A stretch of 64,000 bases of DNA from the NCBI GenBank assembly GCA_963513935.1, contig OY740768.1, positions 13,065,993-13,129,992 of the forward strand. The letters run 5' to 3'. Positions 48,291 through 57,642 of the stretch are shown piece after piece (the stretch's first letter is position 1; each line of letters starts with the position of its first letter). The notes beneath the pieces are model-generated. The model did no database searches. It saw nothing but the letters and a program-made list of their open reading frames with translations, and was not told the origin of the DNA. Both the position numbers and the translations under genes were made by a program. This stretch comes from Aphrophora alni. Taxonomy: Eukaryota > Arthropoda > Insecta > Hemiptera > Aphrophoridae.

Positions 48291-48989
48291 ACACTAAAGA
48301 TCTGGGATAAATGGAAAAACACGCTTCAAACCGCTCTAAAAAGTATAAAATAGAATTTTTTGTTTTGAAATCGGATTCTTTATTCTTGATACAAAATTCT
48401 AACAATATTTCAAGTGAAATTCTTAGGAGCAAAGGTGGAAACATAAGAGACGCGATTCCATTATTTCTACTTACCAAACAGCGAAAAAGATATCTACGCT
48501 GAAATCAACGAAGAAGAGTAAAAATACAAGCAATTTAACGCTGATAACTTTGAAGATGGAGTTGTTGATATTGAAGGTTTCTCTCAGTAACTATCACCAG
48601 GTTAGTCCGTATCGTAATTTAGATTTGCATACAAAAAAGGATGTAAGTACGAGTGTATCAAGCTTACAGACTAGTACACAGAAAAAACAAAATAATAATA
48701 AGAAAAAGAGAGAATTAGGTGTAGTGGATAGCAATGACCACTAATTTATGATCCTATCCTATTCTTCATTCCATACTTACTCTACATTCTAATGGTCATA
48801 TAAAAAAAAACGAAGTTTTTTTTGCCCTCTTCAAAATTATGGATCGACTTCTTTACCATCGTCTCCACTAGCAAAACTTTCTAAAGTAATGAACAACATA
48901 TTGTAATTATAAGACCTAATTCAAATTTAAATGACTCTGAAATGTTCATTACTGTTGAGACTGATGGTTCTTGGTGGAATTCCATGTTT
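48291..48989 (+). pseudogene. Unidentified decayed coding sequence, part 1
   Basis: The plus strand gives protein-like text in successive frames. After 48,493 comes KDIYAEINEEE, stop, KYKQFNADNFEDGVVDIEGF. At 48,896-48,989 comes SNEQHIVIIRPNSNLNDSE then MFITVETDGSWWNSMFKD. Composition (acidic, mixed, few Ile/Lys runs) differs from random AT-rich frames. I cannot assign a family. It may belong to the same Harbinger element (these carry a second gene) or to a lost gene. Tentative. Confidence 0.25.
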
Positions 48990-49203
48990 AAAGATAATAA
49001 AACACAATTTTTTTTATTTTGTACTATCCACTTTTTTTTAGTCTAGCCGACCAATGGTTTCGCCTGCTAAGGCATTGACGACGCTGTAATAAAACCTGTA
49101 ATACAGCCTCGTCAATGCCTTAGCAGGCGAAACCATTGGTCGGCTAGACTAATAAAAAGTGGATAGTACAAAATAAAAAAATTGTGTTTTATTATCTTTA
49201 GAC
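48990..49203. mobile_element. Near-perfect 214-bp palindrome, Penelope-like termini
   Basis: Two arms of about 99 bp face each other around a 16-nt loop (about 49,088-49,103). The outer ends are TAAAGATAATAAAACAC and its complement; inner parts include AGTCTAGCCGACCAATGGTT, TCGCCTGCTAAGGCATTGAC GA. Only one or two mismatches are seen per arm. The tract GCCGACCAATGGTTTCGCC..CTAAGGCATTG is closely paralleled by GCCGACCAAGGTTTCGCC..CTAGGGTATTG in the reverse arm of the 62.3-63.0 kb Penelope-like element. So it is probably a pair of inverted Penelope-like termini joined almost head to head. Confidence 0.75.
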
Positions 49204-49580
49204 TCTGAAATGGTTTATAGTCTTCAACCTCACAATACTCATTCCAATTAAGTGAAAACTACTTAAGTTCGCACAAATTCCAACCCATACCGAAATTTAT
49301 TTATCAATCAATGTACAATTGGAGAACATTATTGAATATTTTTCAAAATTTTATTAAATTTTGTTTAGTGATTTTTTTTTTAAAGAAATACAATTTTTTT
49401 TAAGGAATGTGTAATAAAACTGATGTTTTTTGTTAGAATTACTTATACAAACCTACTGATAGCATTTCTTCTGATAGGATTACCATTATAAATAGAGTCT
49501 GATACTTCCTTATTATCTGATAAGTTCACTACAATATAATCAAATTTTTCTTTACTTTACATTTTTTATATCAAATGCAG
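49204..49580. other. AT-rich DNA, probable intron end
   Basis: 49,204-49,260 still shows protein-like text (DSEMVYSLQPHNTHSN then stop), which may continue the decayed sequence on the left of the palindrome. After that it is T-rich and ends in TTTACATTTTTTATATCAAA TGCAG, a good splice acceptor. Confidence 0.35.
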
Positions 49581-49869
49581 TGTGGTTACAGCTTCGTCAA
49601 AGGGGATAGCAAGTTGTATTACAAGACCAGTTTCACCGATGATACTTTTAAAAAACTGTCGATCTCAAAAGGAAGCGGAGAGAACAAAGGACTGTTTTGC
49701 CGGTGGCAATCCCACCAATGAGATCAACACACAAAAATTAATGAAAATACAGGAACCTCATGAAAGTATTGCAGTGGGTCCGGAAGAATACAGATCCTAT
49801 TTTGAAAACATTACACATGGAGAAAATGAAGGGAACTTTCCTGATGATAACTCACCCGCTCTAGATTAG
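49581..49869 (+). CDS. Possible 3'-terminal exon of unknown gene
   Basis: The exon would start after AAATGCAG|TGTGG at 49,580 and stay open to TAG at 49,867-49,869 (95 codons in frame from 49,582). The reading is not repeat-like: VVTASSKGIASCITRPVSPM, then QKEAERTKDCFAGGNPTNEI, ending GNFPDDNSPALD. It is hydrophilic and probably disordered, without a domain I know. AATAAA at 49,961-49,966, 92 bp after the stop, gives a plausible polyadenylation signal. I see no upstream exon with confidence; 48.3-49.25 kb has only interrupted frames. It could be the end of a real host gene whose other exons lie outside the window, or an old element gene. Confidence 0.4.
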
Positions 49870-50914
49870 TAATTTTGTTAATAATCTGTAGATTTTTGAA
49901 CCTTCAAAACCATAACATCATTTTGATATGTACACTTTTGTAAAGATTTCTTACAATATTAATAAAAGTATTGTTACAATTATTACTATGTAGTCTTTAT
50001 TAACACACCAAAAGTGCTAAGGTCCTAAACTTGGTTTAATAAGTAGAGCCAATAAAACGTAAGTCCAGTTTTAAGTCCTAAAACGGTTTTATAAGTACAG
50101 CCAAAAAAACGTAAGTCCAGTCCTAACCAAATAAGGTGTAGATTCAAAAAGAAATACCTAAAAATGGGTTAGACATAGAGTTAATTTTTTACAGTTTTAT
50201 GCTCTCCTGAAAAGTTGGCATAGTACTGTATGCCTTACGTTAGTCTGGTTCTGATGTACAGAATAATAAACAGTGCGAAACTGCTTAATTAATTTCTCAC
50301 AGTACGATGGATGAATAATTTTTTTTTTTTGGAAAGAAAAATCTGTATTAAAGTTTTATATCCATTTTGAGTAGGTTTTATTGAAATATCTTTCAGTTGA
50401 GTTGTGTGTAGTCCGTGCAGAACCGACTCTACAGTTCAAATTGTCCAACCTATTAAATTTGGTTCAATATATCTCAAAGAAGGTGTTTTCTTTTTCATTT
50501 TGTCACTTTTATAGGATCTATCATCTTTTAATAATACTATATAAGAGGGGGAAATACATCAAGTACTTTAAACTTCTTTAAATACCTGTTAATGGTGTTC
50601 CAAAGGAAATTTTAATATTATTGTTTCCTGTAAACTATCAAAACACAACTTCTGATCCTAGACGCTCTTAGAGTACTCAAGGGATAGGAGGTGTTATTTT
50701 ATATTCTTTTCTTCTTTTTTTTATAAGGCATGTTCGACCCCAATCTGAGTTTTGATGTTCAACGACTCAATCAGACGGCTGTAATATTTTCATTTCATTC
50801 GAAGAACTTAAATATTTTGAAGCTTACAGCTTACATGTTTTAAAAATTGTAACTTCGACGGTTAAACTTACGTGTAATATCTGTTTTGAGATTAGCTGTA
50901 ACTGTTATCTAACC
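49870..50914. other. Possible 3' UTR, then AT-rich intergenic DNA
   Basis: 49,870 to about 49,985 may be the 3' UTR of the exon before it. Two near-copies of TAAACTTGGTTTAATAAGTA followed by AAAACGTAAGTCCAGT and of GGTTTTATAAGTACAGCCAA and AAAACGTAAGTCCAGTCC (50,030 and 50,092) form a small 60-bp direct repeat. Nothing else recognised. Confidence 0.4.
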
Positions 50915-51361
50915 TTAAATAATATTAACTTCAACAGATATTAATTAAACTTGCGAAGGTGTGTTATTGACAAAGTCAGTGCCATAAAAAGGATCAATAT
51001 GTACTAATTACAAACGTAGAGTACAAGAGAATACTTTGATCAAAACTTTACAATCAGAATTAATTTGATTAAATTTGAATTGCTATAATTTGTGATGTTT
51101 TTAATTAGTAACTTAGTTATTAATAAACTGCAGTGGTTGTTTACGGGGGAAGATGTGGTTTTGCTAAGTAGTGTCATAAACAAGATGAATATGTACTAAT
51201 TACAAAGGTAGAGTACTAGAAAATAATTTGATCACTACCTTGCAATCAGAATTAGTTTGATTAAATTTGAATTGCTATAATTTGCGATGTTTTTGATTAG
51301 TAACTTAGTTATTAATAAACTGCAGTGGTTGTTAACGGGGGAAGATGGGGTTTTGCTAAAT
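50915..51361 (+). repeat. Repeat D5 with a 192-bp tandem duplication
   Basis: The block 50,978-51,168 is repeated at 51,170-51,361 with about 90% identity: ATATGTACTAATTACAAA, GTAGAGTAC, TTTGATTAAATTTGAATTGC, TAACTTAGTTATTAATAAAC TGCAGTGGTTGTT and ACGGGGGAAGATG. A third, diverged copy lies at 63,090-63,260, starting with the same leader (CTTCAAC...TATTAAT..AACT...GAAG.TGTGTTATT). Confidence 0.85.
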
Positions 51362-52530
51362 AATGAAATATTTTCCATTGACATTTGTTAATAGAATAAT
51401 TTGTTGTTATTGCATTTGTTATTGCATTTGCAAATGCAATAACTATTACTGGAAGGAAAAGACTTTATTATAGTCTTACACTTGCCTTATTTTGTTTATT
51501 TGTTTTTAAATATCTTTGCAATAAGGCTAATTATGTTCATTTCCTTTTTAAACGAATATTTTAATTATTATTAATTTTAATTTATACCTATAATTTTTAT
51601 TTTTGTCTGTGACACTAAATATAGAATTGCGTCTTCTGTGATGAGGTCCGTTTTACTTAATTAAAAACAACAAATATTAAATATAACTTTAAAAAACTTT
51701 CTCTTTGTTTAGTCATTGTTTCCCTATTGAGTAAAATGAAGTAGACAGTTTGATGTTAAAAAATAGGAACTACAAATGAAAGAAAGTAAGACGTTGCCCC
51801 CTTTAATGAAATATATAATTAATTCAAATTTGGTACTGGTTTTATTTTTAGAATGTATTTTGTATAATTCCGTTATCTAAAAATAAAACAAAATTTACAT
51901 CAATACTACTCAACATGTTTGAGATAAAAGGATTAACTACTAGAGGGGTTACAATTATACTATGGACAGGGTTACGTCATATATTTAAGGAGCGATTGGG
52001 CAGAATTACAAAATATACAGCTGACAATAATTACGTATTGGTTTTTTCTGTCACCGTATCTTTTTACAAAGTGTAAAAAAAGATTTACAATTTATAAATT
52101 AATATTTAGTTTACTATTGTGGAAATATCGATAAAGGGACGGACGTAATAATTTCAAATTGAGTAAATTTCAGATAGTTATTTGTAATTTGTTACTTTCG
52201 TTTTAGATAATGGTGCTTTAAATGGGAACTTAGAAATTTAGTAATATCAATATTTGCGAATTGAAAATATTTATAATATCATTAGCGAATGCAGGTGAGT
52301 CAATAATACGTTCAAACGTGAATTACTTTTATATATTTTATTTATTGCGAACTGTGCCGAAGCTATGAAACAACTGAAATATGGCGTACCATGGTATTAC
52401 ATAAGATCTTACTTCTGTCAACCTTACTTTTAATTCTAGGGAAATGTAACGGCTCTCAGATTTTAAATAAACTTCAGTTTATAATTTCTTAAATTTATTA
52501 CAACGCGGAAGCTTAAAAACCACTGTATTT
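51362..52530. other. AT-rich intergenic DNA
   Basis: Contains a palindromic TTGCATTTGCAAATGCAA (51,421-51,438). Near 52,395-52,440 the text TAAGATCTTACTTCTG.CAA CCTTACTTTTAATT is a copy of the D1 sub-motif, so D1-related sequence begins before 52,531. No gene supported. Confidence 0.4.
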
Positions 52531-53436
52531 ATTTCAAAGGAACATTTGTCATGTAACAATCTTCACCTCTGTGTTGAAGTCTCCATAACTTGGTAATGAC
52601 GTCACGTAGCACATTACTGAATATGTCAGGAATGTTTAATATCAGGTGAAAATCAATATTGGGGCGTGTATGACTGTATGCGTGATGCTGTAATATAACA
52701 GCTTTGATGATTCACTGTCACATTAGGCCTAAACAAGAAAACGTGACTCCCATGTTACAATGAATAGAAAATCACGTACAAGGAATTCAAGCAATCTTAC
52801 TTTTAATTTAAACACACGTGCAACAGAAAAGATTTTAGAAAATTCCAGTGCAATAAAAGCAAAACGTGATGTCAACATGTACAAGAGGTGGAAATGCATT
52901 TTATGAGAGTTTTCAAAACATGATTAAAAATTCAGATATCTTAGTCTAAACTAAAACGAAATGGGTTTAAATAGAATTCATAGTGTATGCTACAGTTTTG
53001 TAATATCTTAGAGTGGTTTTATTATATCTAGTCTTAATGTGTTGTTTTAAAGGATGTTACAGTGTTTATAAAATCACTTACAAGCCGTTAAGATCTTGCT
53101 TCTGGCAATTTTACTTTTCATTTTAACACGTATATTCAAGGGAAAGAAGGTGGTATATTGTTTGAACATGCAGGTCGGTTGATGCCGTTGCTGTTTTCTG
53201 TGATTACCTACTCACTAGTCTAACGTGTGTAAAGACGTTGTGATGAATCATTAAATTCACCTCATATCAATTGGTGACGAGGACACCAATTTCAAATCTT
53301 CTCTTCATAAAAACATGCCTTAACAAAGAAAGATATGTTCTTTATATTCCATTCGTGTGTTGCAGATCGCCTACCTCGCGCAGTAGAAGATTGTTTGGCT
53401 TGTGAGCTAGGTCCGACCAGTGTTTCTCTGTAACTT
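52531..53436 (+). repeat. Dispersed repeat D1, left part of split copy
   Basis: Homologous to the reverse of 21,302-20,300. Landmarks: ATTTCAAAGGAACATTTGTC, ATGTAACAATCTTCACCTCT GTGTTGAAGTCTCCATAAC, ATATGTCAGGAATGTTTAAT, GCAATTTTACTTTTCATTTT AA (53,106), GCAGATCGCCTACCTC (53,363) and CCGACCAGTGTTTCTCTGTA ACTT. It is cut at 53,436 by the LTR element. The sub-motif AAATCAC(G/T)TACAAG ... CTTACTTTTAATTT recurs at 52,766 and 53,090, a spacing of about 323 bp. Confidence 0.85.
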
Positions 53437-55507
53437 TGTTACCAGGGGACTTAAATTTAATAAAGGCGGAACCAAAATGGTAACAATGTTTAGAAATGAA
53501 AAATAAAAAAAAGACAAAGACAAGTTTAATAATTAACAAGGCTCAAGTTTATTGAAAGCAGAAAGAAATTTCGGCGATTCAGACTTTGTCATTTACAACA
53601 AAAGACATTCTGACACAAATGATCAATAAAAAAAACTTATGATTAACAGTATCATAAATTGTAAAAGTTATAAGCCCTTAAATGTAACATATAATAATTT
53701 AAAAAAAAAAATTAATCAACAGATTCTAAAAATTTATCCCCCCTTTTAATATAGATATTTATAGTTACAAAAATTTAACAATAAAAAAAGACAATGAGCA
53801 CAGCTTAATAATTCACAGAATTATAATTAATAAAAAAAAGATTATACGCCCTTAATGTAAAAGTATAATAATAATAAAAAAAAAATTAATCAAAAGATTC
53901 AAAAAAGAAAAAAAAACTTATCCCCCCCCTTTTTAGTTTATAAGATGATAGTTTGCTTTTAAACAATTACAGAATTTAACAAAATATAAAAGAGTTTGAT
54001 ATTTTAAGTTCAAAAAATCATATCTATAGTTAACATGTTTATCACTAAACTAAAGATACATAATATAACTGGTTTGAAAAATTTCTTAAAAACTATATTG
54101 GCCAAATAAATTTATATATTTTAAACAAACAAAAAAAGGAATTTAGAATTTTGAAATTTTGTTAATTGACGTCAATTATTTTAATTTGGAAATTAACCTC
54201 TTGGAGGTTGTTAGGACCGAAAATTGCATGCAGGCTCCACCCAATAATTGTTTTATATATATATTTTATAATTAACTACACAGGTCTACATTTAGAAAAT
54301 AGTCTTAAGGAACACATATTTGCGAAAGTAAATTTAGGCACATATACAAAATGAGTTAGTTAAAGTTCTGTAAAGTCAGCTGTAGAAAAAGACATCACTT
54401 TTATGCACTTGAAAATGTGAGGTTACGTTATACAAAAAAAACGTGTTTTGCCAACAGGACGAAACTTGTTAGGATGTTTCGTTGGTTTGTGCAATGTGAG
54501 ACAAGAATTTCTTTATTTCTCCAATTTCTCCTATTTGTCCTACCAGCATATTAGCTGTGAGCAAAAAAACATGTTCTTTTAGTGTCTGTACAAAATCAGA
54601 CATGTTTTAGCATTAATGTTCATCATTAAAGAAATATCTGATTATTTGCCAAAATTAAAGAAAATTGATTGTATAACAGAAATTCGTTAAGATGGTACTT
54701 AAAAGCTTCTTAGATTATTATAAATCTATTTATATATATTTTAATTTTGTTTAAAAGAAAGCTTGTATAAGACTTGTAAGATTTTGCAAAAGCTTGTAAA
54801 ACGAAATTTTCTGATTTAGAAGAAATTTCCTCAATTGTTTTATATTTGACATGTTCATATTCTGATCATTTAATGTTCAACACTAGTTTGCACTTATTTC
54901 ACAAAAATGTTCAAAACGTAAAATGTGCCTTTGCAAGATTTTGTAAATGATGTTTTAAGAAAAGAAAATTTTTATAATCATTTAGTTTCAAAAGGAAATA
55001 GAATATTGAATAAAACATGAAATACATATTTTAAAGAAAACATGATAATTAACAAATTATTTTAAAAATTAACAAAATTTATAATATGACAAAATCTGTA
55101 AGGTTGTAGTACCTGGTAAATCCTGTCGCAGATCACGTGAGGTAGCACCGAGAAAATGATGGTTAATTTTAACATTTTTGAAACAGATTATTAGACTAAG
55201 GCGCACAAGCTGTAATTTAACATGATGTATTTGAAAGACGGTGATTTTGAGAGAAGAAGAAAACTTTTAGCTAACGGAGTTATGAAGAGTGTAGACCATG
55301 TTGTTATCGCATGTAGACTGTGGACTGGTAATCGAGAAGCTAGCTTGACCGGCGAAATGTACTTTGGTTTCAAGTATCAGGTGATGCTTGGTTTAGGAGC
55401 GGGCCGCTAGATGCCAGCATCTGTCAAGCGACGGAAGGTAGAATGTATATTTACGAAATGAGTTAAGTTATATGGCGGAAGTGCTTTTTTTGAATTTAAA
55501 TGCTACA
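53437..55507 (-). repeat. 3' LTR (left copy), 2,071 bp
   Basis: By orientation this is the 3' LTR. I compared many stretches with the right copy and saw no difference; open frames within both have identical translations at a constant offset, so no net indel exists. The LTR is very AT-rich with A and T runs. Small frames of about 60 codons in it are duplicated with the LTR and show no domain. Contains AATAAA-like signals on both strands; promoter position was not determined. Confidence 0.92.
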
Positions 55508-55525
55508 GCTCTCCCCCCCCGAAAG
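55508..55525 (-). other. Polypurine tract of the LTR element
   Basis: Minus-strand reading is TCGGGGGGGGAGAGC immediately before the LTR start TGTAGC. A purine run at this place primes plus-strand DNA synthesis in LTR retrotransposons. It fixes the element's direction. Confidence 0.7.
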
Positions 55526-55551
55526 ACGGAGTTAGGGTAGAGTCAGAAAAG

Positions 55552-55680
55552 AGGCCAGAAGGGCCTCCCACAAAATTTTGAAAAGGGACAAAGGGCCAGA
55601 AGGGCCTCCAAAAGATTGAAGCAAAAGGGGCCAGAAGGGCCTCCTACAAACTTCTGAAGAAAGGGGCCAGAAGGGCCTCC
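55552..55680. repeat. GGCCAGAAGGGCCTCC repeats, four copies
   Basis: The 16-mer is perfect at 55,552, 55,594, 55,629 and 55,665, with spacings of 42, 35 and 36 bp and spacers like TACAAA(A/C)TT. Each holds the inverted pair GGCC-N5-GGCC, and the pair extends to GGAGGCCC on the other strand. It lies just inside the polypurine end of the LTR element. Confidence 0.9.
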
Positions 55681-57244
55681 TACAAAATTTAGAAACGGGG
55701 CACCTGATAGAAACAACGCTTCATAATGCTTTTATAATCACCACTCTAGGGTGTAGCCTCCTTCGGCACTTACTTATTAAATTTTGAAATTTCTATAGCG
55801 TCTCAGCTCTTCCTACCTATCTTTGGGACAAGCCCCGTACAGAAAGAGCTGAAGGGTGACGCAAAGGTCGACATTGCTGTGCATAATCTGACTTCGTACA
55901 CTAAGGTACTGGGGAAAGGGGTGGAGTGGCACCTCGGGAAGCCAAGTGGAGGTGACCACTCCGGGGACTGGGGAGGGAATGTGCATAGCACATGGCTTAC
56001 AGGAAAGGTCGGACTCAGACGGGGGGGGGTATCCTCTGAGCCGACCTTTACATTGAATTACAAAAATAAATAAAAATAAAGAAAAACTCCTGAAGCCAAT
56101 TAGGTCAGATCATGCTCAGCGTCGTTATTTTTTAAATTCCTCTTCTCCCATACGAAGAGAAATTTAAACTATTCACGGCTCTTAACAATTTCCGTGAGAA
56201 AAAGAATTTTGAAAGGTCTAAACAAATAATCCATTTGAAAAATAAACAAAGAAGCAGTATGAAACGTTGGGGAGTCAAAATTGTTTTAGTGCCCAAGGCA
56301 GGGCATGTGATGTTTGACTTAGGGTCTTATATGTGTATCATGTGCCCCAAAAAAAAGGAATTTAATTTAATCAAAAAAAATTGTGTAAAAAAAAATTTCA
56401 TCAAAATCTTTAAGTGTTAAAAAAAAAGATGTACAAAAGAAAGAAGTGTAAAAAAAAAAGGTGTAGCTAAATTAAAGATGTATATAAAAAGGTGACCCAT
56501 GAGTGAGGAAAACCCAACTCCGGTTTTCTCAACCCTGAACAAAAAAACTAAATCAGGAAACAAACATGTTGACCTGCTAATAACAAACAACCGAATAATT
56601 TAAGAAAAGGCAAACAGGCCAACCATGTTGTCCTACATAAAACTGGGCCCCTATAATTTGGAAAAGAAAAAAAAAATTGTACACAATGATATATTTTTTT
56701 AAAAAAAGGTGTTCAACATTTCAATGAATTATTAAGAAAGTGCCACCATCTGCATCAACCAGTCCACCGCCAACTTGCCTATTGCTCATGATGATAAAAT
56801 TTAAAAAAAATAAATAAAATAATTTTCTTTCAAGATGACAAAAAATTCAAAAGCAAGCTCAGTGTTCTTTAACGGGTCTACTAATCGCAGCAAATCCACT
56901 GCCATTTTAACTGTTGCTGATAATAATAGATAAAAAAAAAATAAACCAAGTAATTAAAAAAAAAATTTCTTTTAAGATGATGCAAAAAATGAAAGAGCCA
57001 GAGAAAGACTCAAGAATTATATGTAGTGTAGTTGTTGTGTATATGTGTGTGTGTAAGTATGAATTAATACAGACAAGCGAAAGAAAACTCGAGAAAATTT
57101 TTGAAGGAGATTTTGAATTTTTTTGTTTTTTTTTGTTTTTAACTATTTTTGGATTTTATTATTTATTTAAATTTTTTTTGGATTCCCGAATGAGCCCGCT
57201 GTCTGGATCAAATTCAGTGAATGACTAGTGTGCAGTGTTTGTAA

Positions 57245-57266
57245 ATATATATATATATATATATAT
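57245..57266. repeat. (AT)n microsatellite inside LTR element
   Basis: Short perfect AT run. Confidence 0.9.
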
Positions 57267-57625
57267 AAAAATATTTAAGCAGACAAAATAATAATAAAAA
57301 AAAAATTTTATCAAAATTGGTTTAGAAGTTTTTGTGTAAGTGTTTATAAAAATAAATAAATAATAAAAAAGAGACTATAGATTTATAGACATCTAAATAT
57401 TTAAACTAAATATATAAAAAAAAAAATTTCATCAGCAACAGTTGTGCAGTATTTGAAAAAGCTGCAAAACATAAAAATGAGCCTTGTTTAACAAAGATAA
57501 TTTTGAATTTAAATTTAGATGGTTCCAATGCAAAATTTTGAAAATTAACTACGGTTCCAGAATTTAAAATTAACCAAGCTCTGTAATTTAGAAAAAAAAC
57601 AAACTAGAATTTAAAGCTAACCACG

Positions 57626-57636
57626 CTCTGCTACCA
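57626..57636 (-). other. Primer binding site, initiator tRNA-Met type
   Basis: On the minus strand, 6 nt after the 5' LTR, the sequence is TGGTAGCAGAGC. Animal initiator tRNA-Met ends in ...GCTCTGCTA plus CCA in flies and ...CTCTGCTA plus CCA in vertebrates, so 11-12 bases are complementary. The 6-nt gap between LTR end and primer site is longer than in most elements. Confidence 0.75.
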
Positions 57637-57642
57637 AAAACA

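Larger units (their letters stand above)
55526..57625. other. Non-coding interior of the LTR element
   Basis: No open frame above 104 codons and none recognisable. Left part (55,545-56,060) is GC-rich for this window, with the GGCC repeats and overlapping 62-64 codon frames on both strands (55,803-56,073). The right part is A-rich with many A7-A10 runs. A stem GAAAACCCAACTCCGGTTTTC lies at 56,508-56,528. Two diverged tandem units of about 125-150 bp occur at 56,750-56,985, sharing CCACTGCC/CCACCGCC, TTGC(T)..GATGATAA and TTTCTTT(C/T)AAGATGA. The GC-rich part might be captured foreign sequence. Confidence 0.6.

Noticed and set aside
54166..54354. 62-codon frame repeated exactly at 58,372-58,560, and a second pair at 55,222 and 59,428
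   Set aside because: They repeat because they lie in the two LTRs; no domain, and the same region is open on the other strand by chance.
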